Source: Dryomyza anilis
Lineage: Eukaryota; Arthropoda; Insecta; Diptera; Dryomyzidae
Reading direction: 5' to 3'
Length of the DNA stretch: 64,000 nucleotides
Assembly (NCBI GenBank): GCA_951804985.1
Contig: OX638135.1
Span: 36,290,032 to 36,354,031 of the forward strand
Part shown: in pieces, positions 10,558 to 20,080 of the stretch
How positions within the stretch are numbered: the first letter of the stretch is position 1
Layout of the letters: every line of letters starts with the position of its first letter
Made by a program: the position numbers and the translations under genes
The notes under the pieces: generated by a model
The model's input: the letters and a program-made list of their open reading frames with translations, nothing else
What the model was told of the DNA's origin: nothing
Database searches by the model: none

Positions 10558-11107
10558 CTTTTAGTTCGATGAGAGGGACTTGAAAAAAGAAAATATCTTT
10601 TTTAGCATTCCATCGAATGCCTAGGGTCTTTGCATTACCTTGACATTGCTCAGATAAATTGAGTAAATCTGTTAGCAGCAAGTGTTCTTTTTGCAGATTT
10701 TCTAATATTTCGGGTGCGTTCGCAATCCACTTGCGCAACGAAAATCCTGCTGATTTTAAAGCAGCGATTAGCTCATATCGAGCATTAATAGCACTTTCAA
10801 TCTCATGAGTGCCTGCCAGAACATCATCTACGTACATGCAGTTTCGTAGAATATACGAAGCCTGTGGGTGGGTCTCATGTACGTCTTGCGCTAATTGCTG
10901 TAGGGTTCGAATGGAAAGGTAAGGGACACAGTTAACACCAAATGTAACTGTTTGCAACTCATAATCCTGAATGGGTTCTTCTAAGGATTTCCTAAACAAA
11001 ATTGTTTGATAGGGTGCGTGTGCAGGGTCGACGCAAATTTGACGATACATTTTTTTAATGTCTGCATTAAAGACAAAGGAAAAAAGACGCCATTTAATAA
11101 TTTGCAA
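10508..11107 (-). pseudogene. BEL/Pao reverse transcriptase, N-terminus deleted
   Basis: Open from 11107 to 10508. Includes FNADIKKMYRQICVDPAH (first catalytic Asp in the palm), FGVNCVPYLSIRTL, and CMYVDDVLAG (YVDD catalytic pair intact), then a thumb with LRKWIAN. The fingers, which should precede it, are missing. Between the protease end (about 11200) and this ORF only around 90 bp remain, where several hundred residues are expected. This is an internal deletion. The RT frame itself is otherwise well kept. Confidence 0.9.
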
Positions 11108-11199
11108 AACTAAATCTTTTGAGTAAGGACTTTCAATTTCTCAAATATTGCGCCATTGCAATATGTCTTGATAGTCCAAGATCAATGCAATTTGTGTCT

Positions 11200-11400
11200 T
11201 TAAATGGCAGGGTCACTACATAACGGCCTGAGGGTTCTCGGCGTAATGTCTGTATAAACTTGTCTGTATAAACTTGTTACCTGAGCACCTACGGCGTAAG
11301 TTGGAAGTCCTATCCGCTCCCTCAACTGCTCCGTGATAAAAGTCGCTTCTGATCCAGAGTCGATTAGAGCGCGCCAGGAACATTTCGCCTTCGTGTTCAA
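11200..11400 (-). pseudogene. BEL/Pao aspartic protease, truncated
   Basis: Frame 11400-11200 reads WRALIDSGSEATFITEQL, the protease active-site segment with the catalytic D-S-G triad intact, then runs into the deletion before the RT. The frame differs from that of the knuckle region upstream, so a frameshift lies near 11400. In this family the protease cuts the Gag-Pol polyprotein. Confidence 0.85.
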
Positions 11401-11908
11401 TGTTGAGCATTGCTGTTCCCAGAAGAATGCTCTTCATCGCAAAACGTGTCTCTTCGATGTCTTGGGTGGGTCTCGAATCAGTGGACTGTATAGGGGTCGT
11501 GAAAGCTTGCCGCTGTGAAGTTGACGGCTGATCAGATTTAGATGCAGCTGCACTTGTGCTTGGACGATCTTTTGGGTCTAGCGATGCTAAATGTAAAAGC
11601 GAATGATGCTTTTTGCTACAAAAGCGACATTTATATCCGCTCTTACAGTCCCTGATGCTGTGAGATACTGCTAAACAATTAAAACAGCACTCATATCTTT
11701 TCACAGCATCGTGTCTATCCTCTCCTTTCATGGATATGAATCTGGGGCACTCACGAAGAGTGTGCTTACCATTACAAATTCTGCAAATGGCACCATCAAC
11801 TTCCCGTTTTGATGGCTTAGCATGCATGTGTCTTGGCTCAACAAATCTGGGTCTTGTCATTTTGGATGCAAATGGATTTTGTAAAACATTTGTGTGAAAA
11901 GAATTCAC
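11216..11908 (-). pseudogene. BEL/Pao nucleocapsid-type zinc knuckles
   Basis: Open from 11908 to 11216. It carries CRICNGKHTLREC, then CCFNCLAVSHSIRDC, then CRFCSKKHHSLLH, the three-part Cys/His array typical of BEL/Pao Gag, followed by a Ser/Thr/Gln-rich linker to the protease. The knuckles bind and package the RNA. All metal ligands are present, so this part of the copy is well preserved, in contrast with its paralogue at 7.8-8.1 kb. Confidence 0.9.
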
Positions 11909-12873
11909 ACGTTTGTCTCCCCAAGTTTTGGGTCCAGCATTACTGGAAACCGTCTGTTGACTAGTCTTCGTAGTCGAAGAGTTAAGTCGCCAACAGATTC
12001 AAGGGTCTTATATGTTTGGGTCAAAAACTAGTCCAAAATTCTCCATTCAGGAATTTCTGAACTATCTGCTAGAGATCTTTCAAATATCTCTAGCGTGTTT
12101 TTGGGGAGACGGGTCGAACACAGATAAACTAGAATTGGACTCCAGTTATCTGTGTCTATATCCAACATTTGCAGGGTCGTCACACAGTTGTTGATGGTCC
12201 GTTGTAACTTTTTAATAGAGCTACCGGACTGAGACGTAACTGGTGGCAAATTCAAAAGGGTCTTCAGTTGAGCATTTACTTGCATTCTTTTATTCTCGTA
12301 TTGTTCAACGAGATTACTCCATGCCAGTATAAAACCATCATTGGTAAGAGGAGCATTTTTAACAATGTCTCATGCTTCGCCTCGGGTCTTTTGATTAAGA
12401 TGGAAAAGTTTTTCCACATTGCTTAATCAGGCGTTATTGATGTAGAGAGCAGAAAACATATCTCTAAAAGTGGGCCAGGTGACGTAGTCACCATCAAAAT
12501 TAGCCGTGTCTCACGGGGGTAAATGAATAGAGGGTGCAAATCGAATTGGAGTCGTTTCTTCTCTTGCCTTAGGAGTTTCAATCGGTTGTTTTAGGGTCTC
12601 CATTATTTCTGAAAGGGAAGAAATACAGCGTATATATGTGTTGTATCCTTTCGTATATTTATATTTCAGCTTCTTTAGGTCCACATCGGGACTGTCGGGT
12701 TCACTTCGTATTGTATTATACGAATATTGGAAATTATCGCACAGAAAAGTAAGCTGCTTCCGATGAAATTCTAAGGCATGAGGTACTAAATTTTGAGTAG
12801 GGGTCTCGCAAATAGTTTGCTCAAATTCAATAATGTCGTTTCCGAATTGAATAAATGCTGTCATAGCCGCCAT
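11909..12873 (-). pseudogene. BEL/Pao gag (DUF1759-like)
   Basis: Begins at the ATG at 12873 (MAAMTAFIQFGN) and stays open to 12511. It then continues in the same register past three TGA codons (near 12510, 12425 and 12365) to 12028. After the first stop come FDGDYVTWPTFRDMF, LSNVEKLFHL, WSNLVEQYENKR and a leucine-rich C-terminal part, all characteristic of the DUF1759 Gag domain. It would form the particle shell. The three TGAs plus later stops mark it as dead; recoding is not supported. Confidence 0.85.
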
Positions 12874-12879
12874 CTTTTT

Positions 12880-14165
12880 TAAATAACTTCAGAAATTCTC
12901 ACAAATTTCAATAATAAAATGTTGGGTCTGGATGGCTTAATTTAAAAAATTTTTTTTTTTTTCAATTAATAACGAGTCGCAATACTTTTTCAAAAATTTA
13001 ATTTGAAAAAATTCACAAAAAATTAATAAGCTAATTTTATGTGTGGGTCAATGTGATTAATCTTCGAAAATTATTTTGGATTTTCACGGGTCGTATTTAT
13101 TTTTTCAGAAAAAATCTAAAATAATTTAAAAACTTTTTATAAAAATAAATAAAATTATTTTTGGGTGTGTATGGGTTAACAGCAATTATTATTACTAACG
13201 AAACGTATTGCAAAACTTAGTTTTTTAGATAAAATTTCAACAAATTTTGAAAATTTTATCTTTGGGTCACAATGGGTTAACTTTAAAATTTTATTTAGTG
13301 GAAAACCGGGTGGCAAATAACATTGTATAGCGTAGTTAAGCTTTTTCGGTCGCAATGTGTTAAAAATCAAAAATATTTTTATAAAAATTCGATATGAGAA
13401 TTAATTTTGTAAAAAAAAATTCTTAAACTTTATTTAAAAAATCAATTAAATAATTTTGGGTCGCTATGCGTTAAGCTTTAAAAAATATTTTTTATAAAAA
13501 ACGGGTCAGCTAATTTTTTATAATAGTTTTTCTATAAAAAATTGTTAAATATCAATAAAAATGATTTTTTGGGTCTAAAAGGGTTAAAAAAACTTAAATG
13601 TGGGTATAAACGGATTAAATATTGCTCAATAGGCAATTTCCAAAAAATATGGGATAATTTTTTGGTTCCCAGGGGTAATTTATAAAATCCCACGAAAACA
13701 CCATTTTAGTGAACAACGTGGCAACCCTGTAAACACTTGACAGCAGCTCTCGTTGTTGTGAGTGTATAAGTGTGTATGTCTATTTGTTTTATGAGCAAAT
13801 AAAACAAATAAACAAACAAGTGCAGGGTCGAGTAGATAGCTGAAACAAATGAAACGTAAATATTTGGCGATTTTGTTAAATAAAATATATTGTTACAATT
13901 CAAAAATGTGATAATAAATAAAATCAATTGCTTTTGTTAAATTATATTTAACACTTGGTGAACGTATATTTATTTTAAAACGTATTGTATAATACGATCG
14001 TTTTGTTCGGGTCGGGTCGGTTTGCAAAAAAATACGATTTTTTGCAAAAAACAATTTCACTGTCGTTCCGCAATTCTTTTATTTTGTTGTTAATTTTCAC
14101 TTTTATTACGGATCGGGTCGATTTTAATTAAATTAAAATTAAAGCCAAATATTTTTATTGTTTCA
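12880..14165 (-). other. BEL/Pao AT-rich 5' leader with a degenerate repeat array
   Basis: Lies between gag and the inserted LINE. Very AT-rich, with GC-rich islands of the form TTTGGGTCNNAATGNGTTAA at about 13044, 13161, 13262, 13346, 13457, 13571 and 13601, roughly every 100 bp. Further GGGTC copies lie at 13088, 13503, 13825, 14010-14018 and 14115. No ORF of interest. It could be a regulatory, packaging or insulator-like leader, but that is inference. Confidence 0.7.
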
Positions 14166-14166
14166 G

Positions 14167-14197
<31 letters not shown>

Positions 14198-14273
14198 AAT
14201 GTGGGATAAAAAATAGAGCCACAGCACTCAGACAGGGTTTTATCCATTGTGCTGTGACCCAGTTCCCTGGTTT

Positions 14274-15269
14274 TTAATGATACTTCTTAGATTCATTATT
14301 GAATCTAAGAAGGCTATTGTGTGATAGAGAGTGAAGCTGATCCTCTCTCATCAAGTCTGTGCCAAAGATCTGCCTTCTTATTCTAGAAAATGCTGGACAG
14401 TCACAGAGATAGTGCTCTGTGGTGCCAGTTTCTTCGTAGCAGGCAGTACATAAGGCGCTTTCGGCCAGGCCGATTGCGTTCATGTGTTTTTCACATGCGT
14501 TGTGTCCCGTTAGAAGTCCCGTCAGTTTTCTGCACTCCTTTCTACTTAAGGAAAGTAGAAACGAGGCCGATCTTTTGGTTATCGTCGGTGTCATGAGCTT
14601 GGAGAATCTGCATTTCGTCTCATTCAGCCATCTGCTCTTGTGTGCGGAGGCGACCCAAGAGCTGATGACGAATTTTCCCGTAGATGCAGGTAGTCCAAGC
14701 ACAGGTTCTGGTCCAAATGGATTATCCTCAGATCCAGCACGTGCTAGTTCGTCAGATGTTTCATTGCCCGAAACTCCTTTATGGCCCGGCACCCAAATCA
14801 GTTTCAGTGTATTGTATTTACCAACACAATTGAGACGTGATCTGCATTGACGTACAATTTTGGATGTGATGACCTGGTTGTTCAAAGCCATAAGAGCAGC
14901 CTGACTATCGCTGCAAACTGATATAGCCCTGTTCTGCCATCTATTATCCGCAATGTAGTCCATAGCCATAAGTATAGCATAGACTTCGGCTTGAAATACC
15001 GAGGCATTGTCGCCTAAGGCGAAGTGAAGTCTGCGGTCATCTGGTTCCACAAACACTCCCGCACCAGATCCCTGATCGGTTCTGGAGCCGTCTGTGAAAA
15101 TGCGGTGTGACCCTCTACCTGGCTCACAGTCAGGCGTTAGCCAGTCTTGAATGTCAGGTTGGCAGACCTCAAAATTTCGTCTTGGTAATATTTCTGTTAT
15201 CATTGCATCAGAGGGCATCTCCAGTAGACAGGTGTCTAATGGAGTGTCAAGTGCAATATCAGAGATCAC
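14274..15269 (-). pseudogene. LINE RNase H and Cys/His tail
   Basis: Overlaps the RT frame by 11 bp in another frame; in an active copy the two would be one ORF. RNase H landmarks: FTDGSRTDQGSGAGVF, FQAEVYAILMAM, CSDSQAALMAL and WVPGHKGVSGNETSDELA. The C-terminus has the zinc-like CTACYEETGTTEHYLCDC pattern (C-x2-C...H-x3-C) common to LOA/R1-type LINEs. The stop at 14274 is close to the poly(A), so the 3' UTR is short. Confidence 0.92.
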
Positions 15270-16753
15270 CTCGTTTTAGTCTCCAGCAGCCTTTCATGGC
15301 TTCGCCTCTGATGAAGATGTCAAGTGGTGGTAGGTTTAAGATTGCATTCAGTGCTGGACCAGGTGTAGTGGGAAAGGCACCCGTAACACCCAGACACACG
15401 GTTCTCTGAATCTTGGCAAGACTAGTTGTCACGCATTTTCGCGACAGCTTGTTCCACCAGACTACCGATGCATATGATATCATCGGTCTTATCATTGCCG
15501 TGTAAATCCATAAGGTTTTGCTCGGCGATAGTCCCCATGTCTTCCCAAAAATTCCTCTGCATTGCCAGAAGGCATTCAATGCTCGCGAAATTTTATTTTC
15601 AACATGTTTTGTCCAAAGTAGTTTACTATCTAGAGTTAAGCCCAGATATTTTACTTCGTTAGGCAGAGGAATAGTGACACCCTTAAGTACTGGTAGAGAT
15701 AATCCTGTCATTATTCTTTTCCTAGTGAAGAGAACAATCCCTGTTTTGTGAGGGTTGACGGAAAGTCCGTTTGCAGTACACCAGCTGTCAATTCGGTTCA
15801 ACGAGTTTTGTGTTTTAACACAGACCTCATTGAGGGAAAAGCCTGTGGCAAGAATGGCAACATCATCTGCATAGGCCTGGGAATAGACACCTGGTCCATC
15901 GAGATCGTTGACTAGAGAGTCAACCAGCATACACCAGAGCAGGGGGGAGAGAACGCCTCCTTGAGGACAACCTCTATTCACCCCTGCCATAATATACTGA
16001 CCGCACTCCGCCTCCGAAGTGATGGTCCTAAACATTAGCATTGACCTTAGCCATTTGACCAATGTTTCATCTATTCCATGCCTTCTAGCTGCGTCACACA
16101 TTCCATCAAAAGTCGCATTATCAAAAGCACCCTCGATGTCAACAAATATGCCCATCACGTACATCTTCCTCTGAAAAGCATGCTCGATCCGGCCAACCAG
16201 ATGTTGCAATGCTGTTTCACAGGATTTTCCACGTTGGTAGGCATGTTGTCTTGATGATAGTGGGTACCTTGACAGCGATGTTTTTCTGATGTGCAGCTCA
16301 ACTAGTCTTTCTAGACACTTTAGTATGAAGGACATCATACTAATGGGTCTGAAGCTCTTGGCTATGGAATAGTCTACTCTTCCAACTTTAGGAATGAAGG
16401 CTACTTTAACTAAACGCCAGGATGTCGGAATGTATGCCCATGCGAGACTTGCTCTAAAGATCTTCTTTAGGCATGGTAGCAATTGGGTTATACCTTCCTG
16501 TAGCATGACTGGGTAGATGCCATCCGGTCCAGGTGATTTGAAGCCATCAAAAGAGGCCACTGCGTATTGGATAGCTTCATCGTATACAACCAATCTGGCA
16601 ACCTGCCAGTCATGTTTTGTCACATTAGAGTTGTTATTGCAGTCCCCAGTGCTGGGATTACAAAGTGGCCCTATGTGGATTTGATTGATCAGCAGGTTAA
16701 TCCTTGCCAAAACTATTTCGTAGTCCTTTATTAAAAGGCTCGAAGTGATCAAA
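15259..16753 (-). pseudogene. LINE reverse transcriptase
   Basis: About 498 codons of uninterrupted frame, beginning abruptly at the LTR junction (the few residues read further upstream belong to the LTR). Motifs in order: SPGPDGIYPVMLQ, KSFRPISM, GIFVDIEGAFDN (catalytic Asp), RGCPQGGVLSPLLW, AYADDVAI (catalytic pair), LSVNPHKTGIVLF and the thumb with KYLGLTLDSKLLW. It copies LINE RNA at a nicked target. The frame ends at 15259 by a 1-nt shift, where the RNase H frame takes over. Confidence 0.92.
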
Positions 16754-17324
16754 TGTTCGGCTGGCGAACGTAGTAATGGCAATTGGCAGATTGGGAAACA
16801 CGATTGAAATATTCAATTTCAATTTACTATGGGTCGTCGATTGGGTCACGGCAAATACAATATAATAAATGCAAAGATTTTACCTTAAGTTTCAGTATTT
16901 GATGCCAAGTGGTTTTTGTGAATGTTGATGATGTTGGGTGATGTAGAAATTCCTTTGTTGTGTAGAATTCCTCCTGTTGTTGTTGGGTTTGTGTTGATTG
17001 TTAAATGTTTATTATTAGTTTGTTTTAACTGTCGCGGGACCGAATGGCGCGTTGGCGGGTTTTTGGGTTTGTTTTTTTATTTGTCGCGGTGACTGGTCAA
17101 CAATATAAATATGTTTTAAGACTTTTAACTTTGAATGTCGCGGAGACGGGTGGGTTTCCGTAGCGCTCGGTTTTAAGAAAACATAACGAGTGAAGTTATA
17201 TGCGGCGAACGTTGAAAGAGCCGACGGTCGATCAGTTCGCCGCAGTAATCGATAAATAATCGATTGTGTGTATATGACGAACGGAGATGTTCAAACATAT
17301 AGAGTTTACGGTTGTACGTAAACA
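16754..17324 (-). repeat. BEL/Pao 5' LTR
   Basis: 571 bp, TG...CA ends, pairs with 6510-7068. In sense direction it is followed at once by LINE sequence rather than by a primer-binding site. Confidence 0.93.
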
Positions 17325-17329
17325 CCAGA
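17325..17329. repeat. 5-bp target duplication CCAGA (right)
   Basis: Second copy of the duplication at 6505-6509; the gypsy integrase frame resumes here. Confidence 0.9.
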
Positions 17330-18300
17330 TGTAACAAAACAATTTTCTTCGTGGTCAGAAGCATCTAATCCTTGGCAAAGTAGACATCTGGATTACGCTG
17401 GCCCATTTGAAGGTTACATGTGGTTGATTTGTGTAGATTCGTTTTCGCAATTTCCATATGTTTTAAAAATGGACAATGCAACTACATTAACAACACTGAA
17501 GAGTCTACAGAATAGTTTTGCAATTGAAGGCTTGCCAGAAACAATCGTAACAGATAACGGAACTCAATTTACGCCCGTGGAATTTACAAAATTTTGCAAC
17601 ATTCATGGTATACTGCATTTAACAACAGTTCCATTTCATCCTGCATCAAATGGTCACGCAGAAAGATTTGTGCGAATATTTAAAACATCAATTAAGAAGC
17701 AATGGATGGATGGCAAAAGTATTCAAAATTCCCTTTTAGCATACCTCACAACTTACAGAATGACTCCAAATAATAATGACAAATCACATGCAGAATTTTT
17801 ACATGGTCTACAGCCACGAATTTTGTTATCTCTTCTTAAGCCTAAAGTATACCTCAGACAAAGCACCACAAATTGCAAAACAATTCGCTATTAAACAAGA
17901 TCTTTATTGTCGAAATTTTTGAAAGGAAAATAAATGGATAAAGTGTACTATTGAGAAACGCATTGGAAATATGATGTTAAATTAGAACACGGAAAACTCC
18001 AAACACGGAAAACATCAAAATCAAATGCGCGCTTTCAACAAACATGTTCATATAGATTGGAAAACTAATTATAATAAATCATTGCAGTATCTGAAAGCTT
18101 CTCAACTTGCAAATGAATTAACAAATAATTCAAATAAACCCATTCAGATATTCAATTCATTGCCGGAAGTTTTTTTAAATCCAATACCAGAGAATAGTCA
18201 ACTCATGTCAAGAAGTACTGTTGTTCGTCGGTCCATGCGTAATAAAAGAAGACAGGGTATTTACACTCCACTAGTATTTAAAAAAATTGGCAAGGAGGAA
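17330..18300 (+). pseudogene. Gypsy integrase catalytic core and C-terminus (right half)
   Basis: Reads on from 6504 across the BEL insertion. The catalytic core has HLDYAGPFEGYMWL (first Asp), VTDNGTQFTPVEF (second Asp) and FHPASNGHAERFV (Glu); it is open from 17418 to 17894. After frame breaks, a basic C-terminal segment (18025-18330) ends in RRSMRNKRRQGIYTPLVF. All three DDE residues remain, so the core was probably intact when the BEL element landed. A purine tract AAGGAGGAA (18292-18300) abuts the LTR. Confidence 0.9.
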
Positions 18301-18301
18301 T

Positions 18302-18491
18302 TGACATGTTTTAATATATTTTGTTTTTAAATACTTTGTTTTATAATGTTTGCTTTTTCATATTATTATTAAGTTAGCTTAGAATTTTCATTTGCCATTC
18401 TCGGAAAATTTTATATTCATTCAAAATCTAAATTTGCTGAAATAAACTGTTGTTTTTAATTTAAAAAGATATTTTTATTTTAAATATTTTA
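18302..18491 (+). repeat. Gypsy 3' LTR
   Basis: 190 bp, pairs with 5754-5933, followed by GATTA (18492-18496), the target duplication. Confidence 0.9.
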
Positions 18492-18496
18492 GATTA

Positions 18497-19016
18497 ATAA
18501 TTATTTCTGACTTAATTTTAATTTTTAAGTCAAATGATACCCACTAAACTGAATAGGAATTGTAATCATTTCTTTCAATTAGGAATTAGGTTTGACATTT
18601 TTTTTATTCAATTTCGATTCAAAATCTACGTAATTTAATGGATCCATTAAAAATTTGAATTGGCTGTAATTGGTAGCAAGGGAGATCTATGATGTAAAAG
18701 AAGGACAAGGAGGACGTCTGGCAGTTCTAGTCTATTATAACTCATTGATACAGTGTTTGTTTATTGTATTTTCATAATAGCAGCGCTTTTAATACTATTT
18801 ATAGCATTTGTCTAATGATTATTCCGGAACTGATCCCGTATCCCGGGATCGATATATCTAGCGCATAGGTAACTTTGTTGTTTCTTATTACATTTTTAAT
18901 TCAAACAAAATTATCTTTTAAGAAATGTATAAACATGGATACTTAATAACAATACCCTTTTTATGCGATTTTTCAAAAATTAAAAATGTTTACACATTTA
19001 TTATTATTCCCCACAC
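18497..19016. other. AT-rich spacer
   Basis: No coding sequence or clear repeat boundary seen. Confidence 0.5.
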
Positions 19017-19019
19017 TAA

Positions 19020-19176
19020 TGCCCGTAACTTCAACGAATAAATAGATATCTACTGGTGCTTAGTTATTTGTCGTGTAAGTAAAATTTGGTAATTTGAACG
19101 CAAAAACACCGGATAGATAAGATATATCTATTTGTTACGAACACCAATAGTTGTCTATCCGTTGAAGTTACGGGCA
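19020..19176. mobile_element. Small TIR element (MITE), Harbinger-like target site
   Basis: 157 bp with inverted ends TGCCCGTAACTTCAACG (left) and its complement (right), flanked by TAA at 19017-19019 and 19177-19179. A 3-bp TWA duplication suits PIF/Harbinger. A related sequence surrounds the hAT-like insertion at 45.6-46.6 kb. Confidence 0.72.
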
Positions 19177-19179
19177 TAA

Positions 19180-20080
19180 ATGTGAAAGGGTATATTGAGT
19201 TTGGTACGCCGATAGTGACACCCAAAATGCGTTTTCTGCATTTTTTTTTTTAGTTATGACAATCTTGTAGTAAATGAGCGATATATATTCTTAGATAGAT
19301 CAATTAAATAATTTAGATTACTTATATATCTTCGCTGTCTGTCAATGGATCGGTCCATTGTGACCTCTTACCGACCACTTATGTTAAAATACCTCATATA
19401 AAATTAAAATTTAAAGATAATTTTTATTTTATACGGGCTTAGTGAACTTTTTTTAGTCAAATATATATTGAATTTATGCTCATTAGCTTTTTCCCTTTTT
19501 AGTGCATCCCGCTATTTTTCCGCCCATATTGAACGTGATACCACGCACCATTGTCCAATCCCGTTTACATTCTATACCTTTGTTTCGATTTCTATAACTC
19601 TACTCTTAGTAGGTCAGGAGTTTGGGTTTTGGTCATATGGGAGGTGCCACTCCCTTTTCTCCAATCCCGACCACATTGGGTAAAAAGGCAACAAGCACAA
19701 TATACACCACTTGACCAATTTTCATGACTATGGCTATCTTAGGTACACAAATATTTTTAATTAAATGTTTTGTTTTGCCACACCCATTTTTGTACCTTAG
19801 AAGACGAATATAGGGTATATAAGGACGCCGCATCTGAGGCGCAGAACTTCAGTAGTGATTGGAAAGTGGTCGAGTACGTCTCTTGTGAGAAAAAATGTTA
19901 AGTTAAATTGTGAACATCCAGCAGTTGGTAGAATTTATAATTAGTAAAATATAAAAATTGTTAGTTAAATTAAATAATTAAAGTTAATTGTTGTAGTTTA
20001 AACCAAACATAAGAGTGTTTTTATTTTGTACATAGATATAAATATTCTGTAAATTATTTAACATGAGTCGGAAATTTTGT
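19180..20080. other. Spacer with old repeat fragments
   Basis: Contains a segment at about 19600-19690 resembling 50150-50210 (CATATGGGAG...GCC...CTCC...CAATC), an old shared repeat. The start (TATTGAGTTTGGTACGCC) echoes the end of the DINE-1-like elements in reverse. No coding sequence. Confidence 0.4.

Larger units (their letters stand above)
14171..16753 (-). mobile_element. 5'-truncated LINE (LOA/I-like) inside the BEL leader
   Basis: Minus strand. The 3' poly(A) shows as 27 T residues at 14171-14197, and the 5' end lies exactly against the BEL 5' LTR at 16753/16754. ORF1, endonuclease and the start of RT are missing, as in a normal 5' truncation. RT (16753-15259) and RNase H (15269-14274) are almost intact, so this is a fairly young insertion. 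I cannot identify a convincing target duplication. Confidence 0.88.
6510..17324 (-). mobile_element. BEL/Pao LTR retrotransposon, complete outline
   Basis: Bounded by LTRs 6510-7068 (3') and 16754-17324 (5'), TG...CA ends and a 5-bp duplication. On the minus strand the order is: 5' LTR, inserted LINE, long AT-rich leader (12880-14165), gag (DUF1759-like), CCHC knuckles and protease, RT, RNase H, integrase, then an extra knuckle-plus-protease-like ORF, purine-rich tract and 3' LTR. The LTRs differ by about 20 substitutions plus small indels over some 560 bp, so the insertion is not recent. Stops, frameshifts and a deletion between protease and RT make it inactive. The pentamer GGGTC is extraordinarily frequent throughout (see findings). 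Confidence 0.93.
5754..18491 (+). mobile_element. Ty3/gypsy LTR element, internally deleted, split by a BEL/Pao insertion
   Basis: Two short LTRs (5754-5933 and 18302-18491) flank the element, with a 5-bp target duplication GATTA at 5749-5753 and 18492-18496. Inside, in sense order: a primer-binding site, a few codons of a gag start, the end of reverse transcriptase, and the integrase. The integrase is cut in two by the BEL/Pao element at 6510-17324. Without that insertion the element is only about 1.9 kb, so gag, protease, most of RT and RNase H were lost before the insertion. No env is seen. Confidence 0.9.

Noticed and set aside
12365..12512. TGA recoding (for example selenocysteine) in the BEL gag
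   Set aside because: Further stops and frameshifts occur in the same gene and there is no structural element to support recoding.
14482..15751. Plus-strand frames over the LINE at 14.2-16.7 kb
   Set aside because: Antisense shadows of the RT and RNase H frames.
17895..18300. An env-like ORF after the gypsy integrase
   Set aside because: The 18025-18330 frame is basic, has no signal peptide or membrane segment, and fits the integrase C-terminus.
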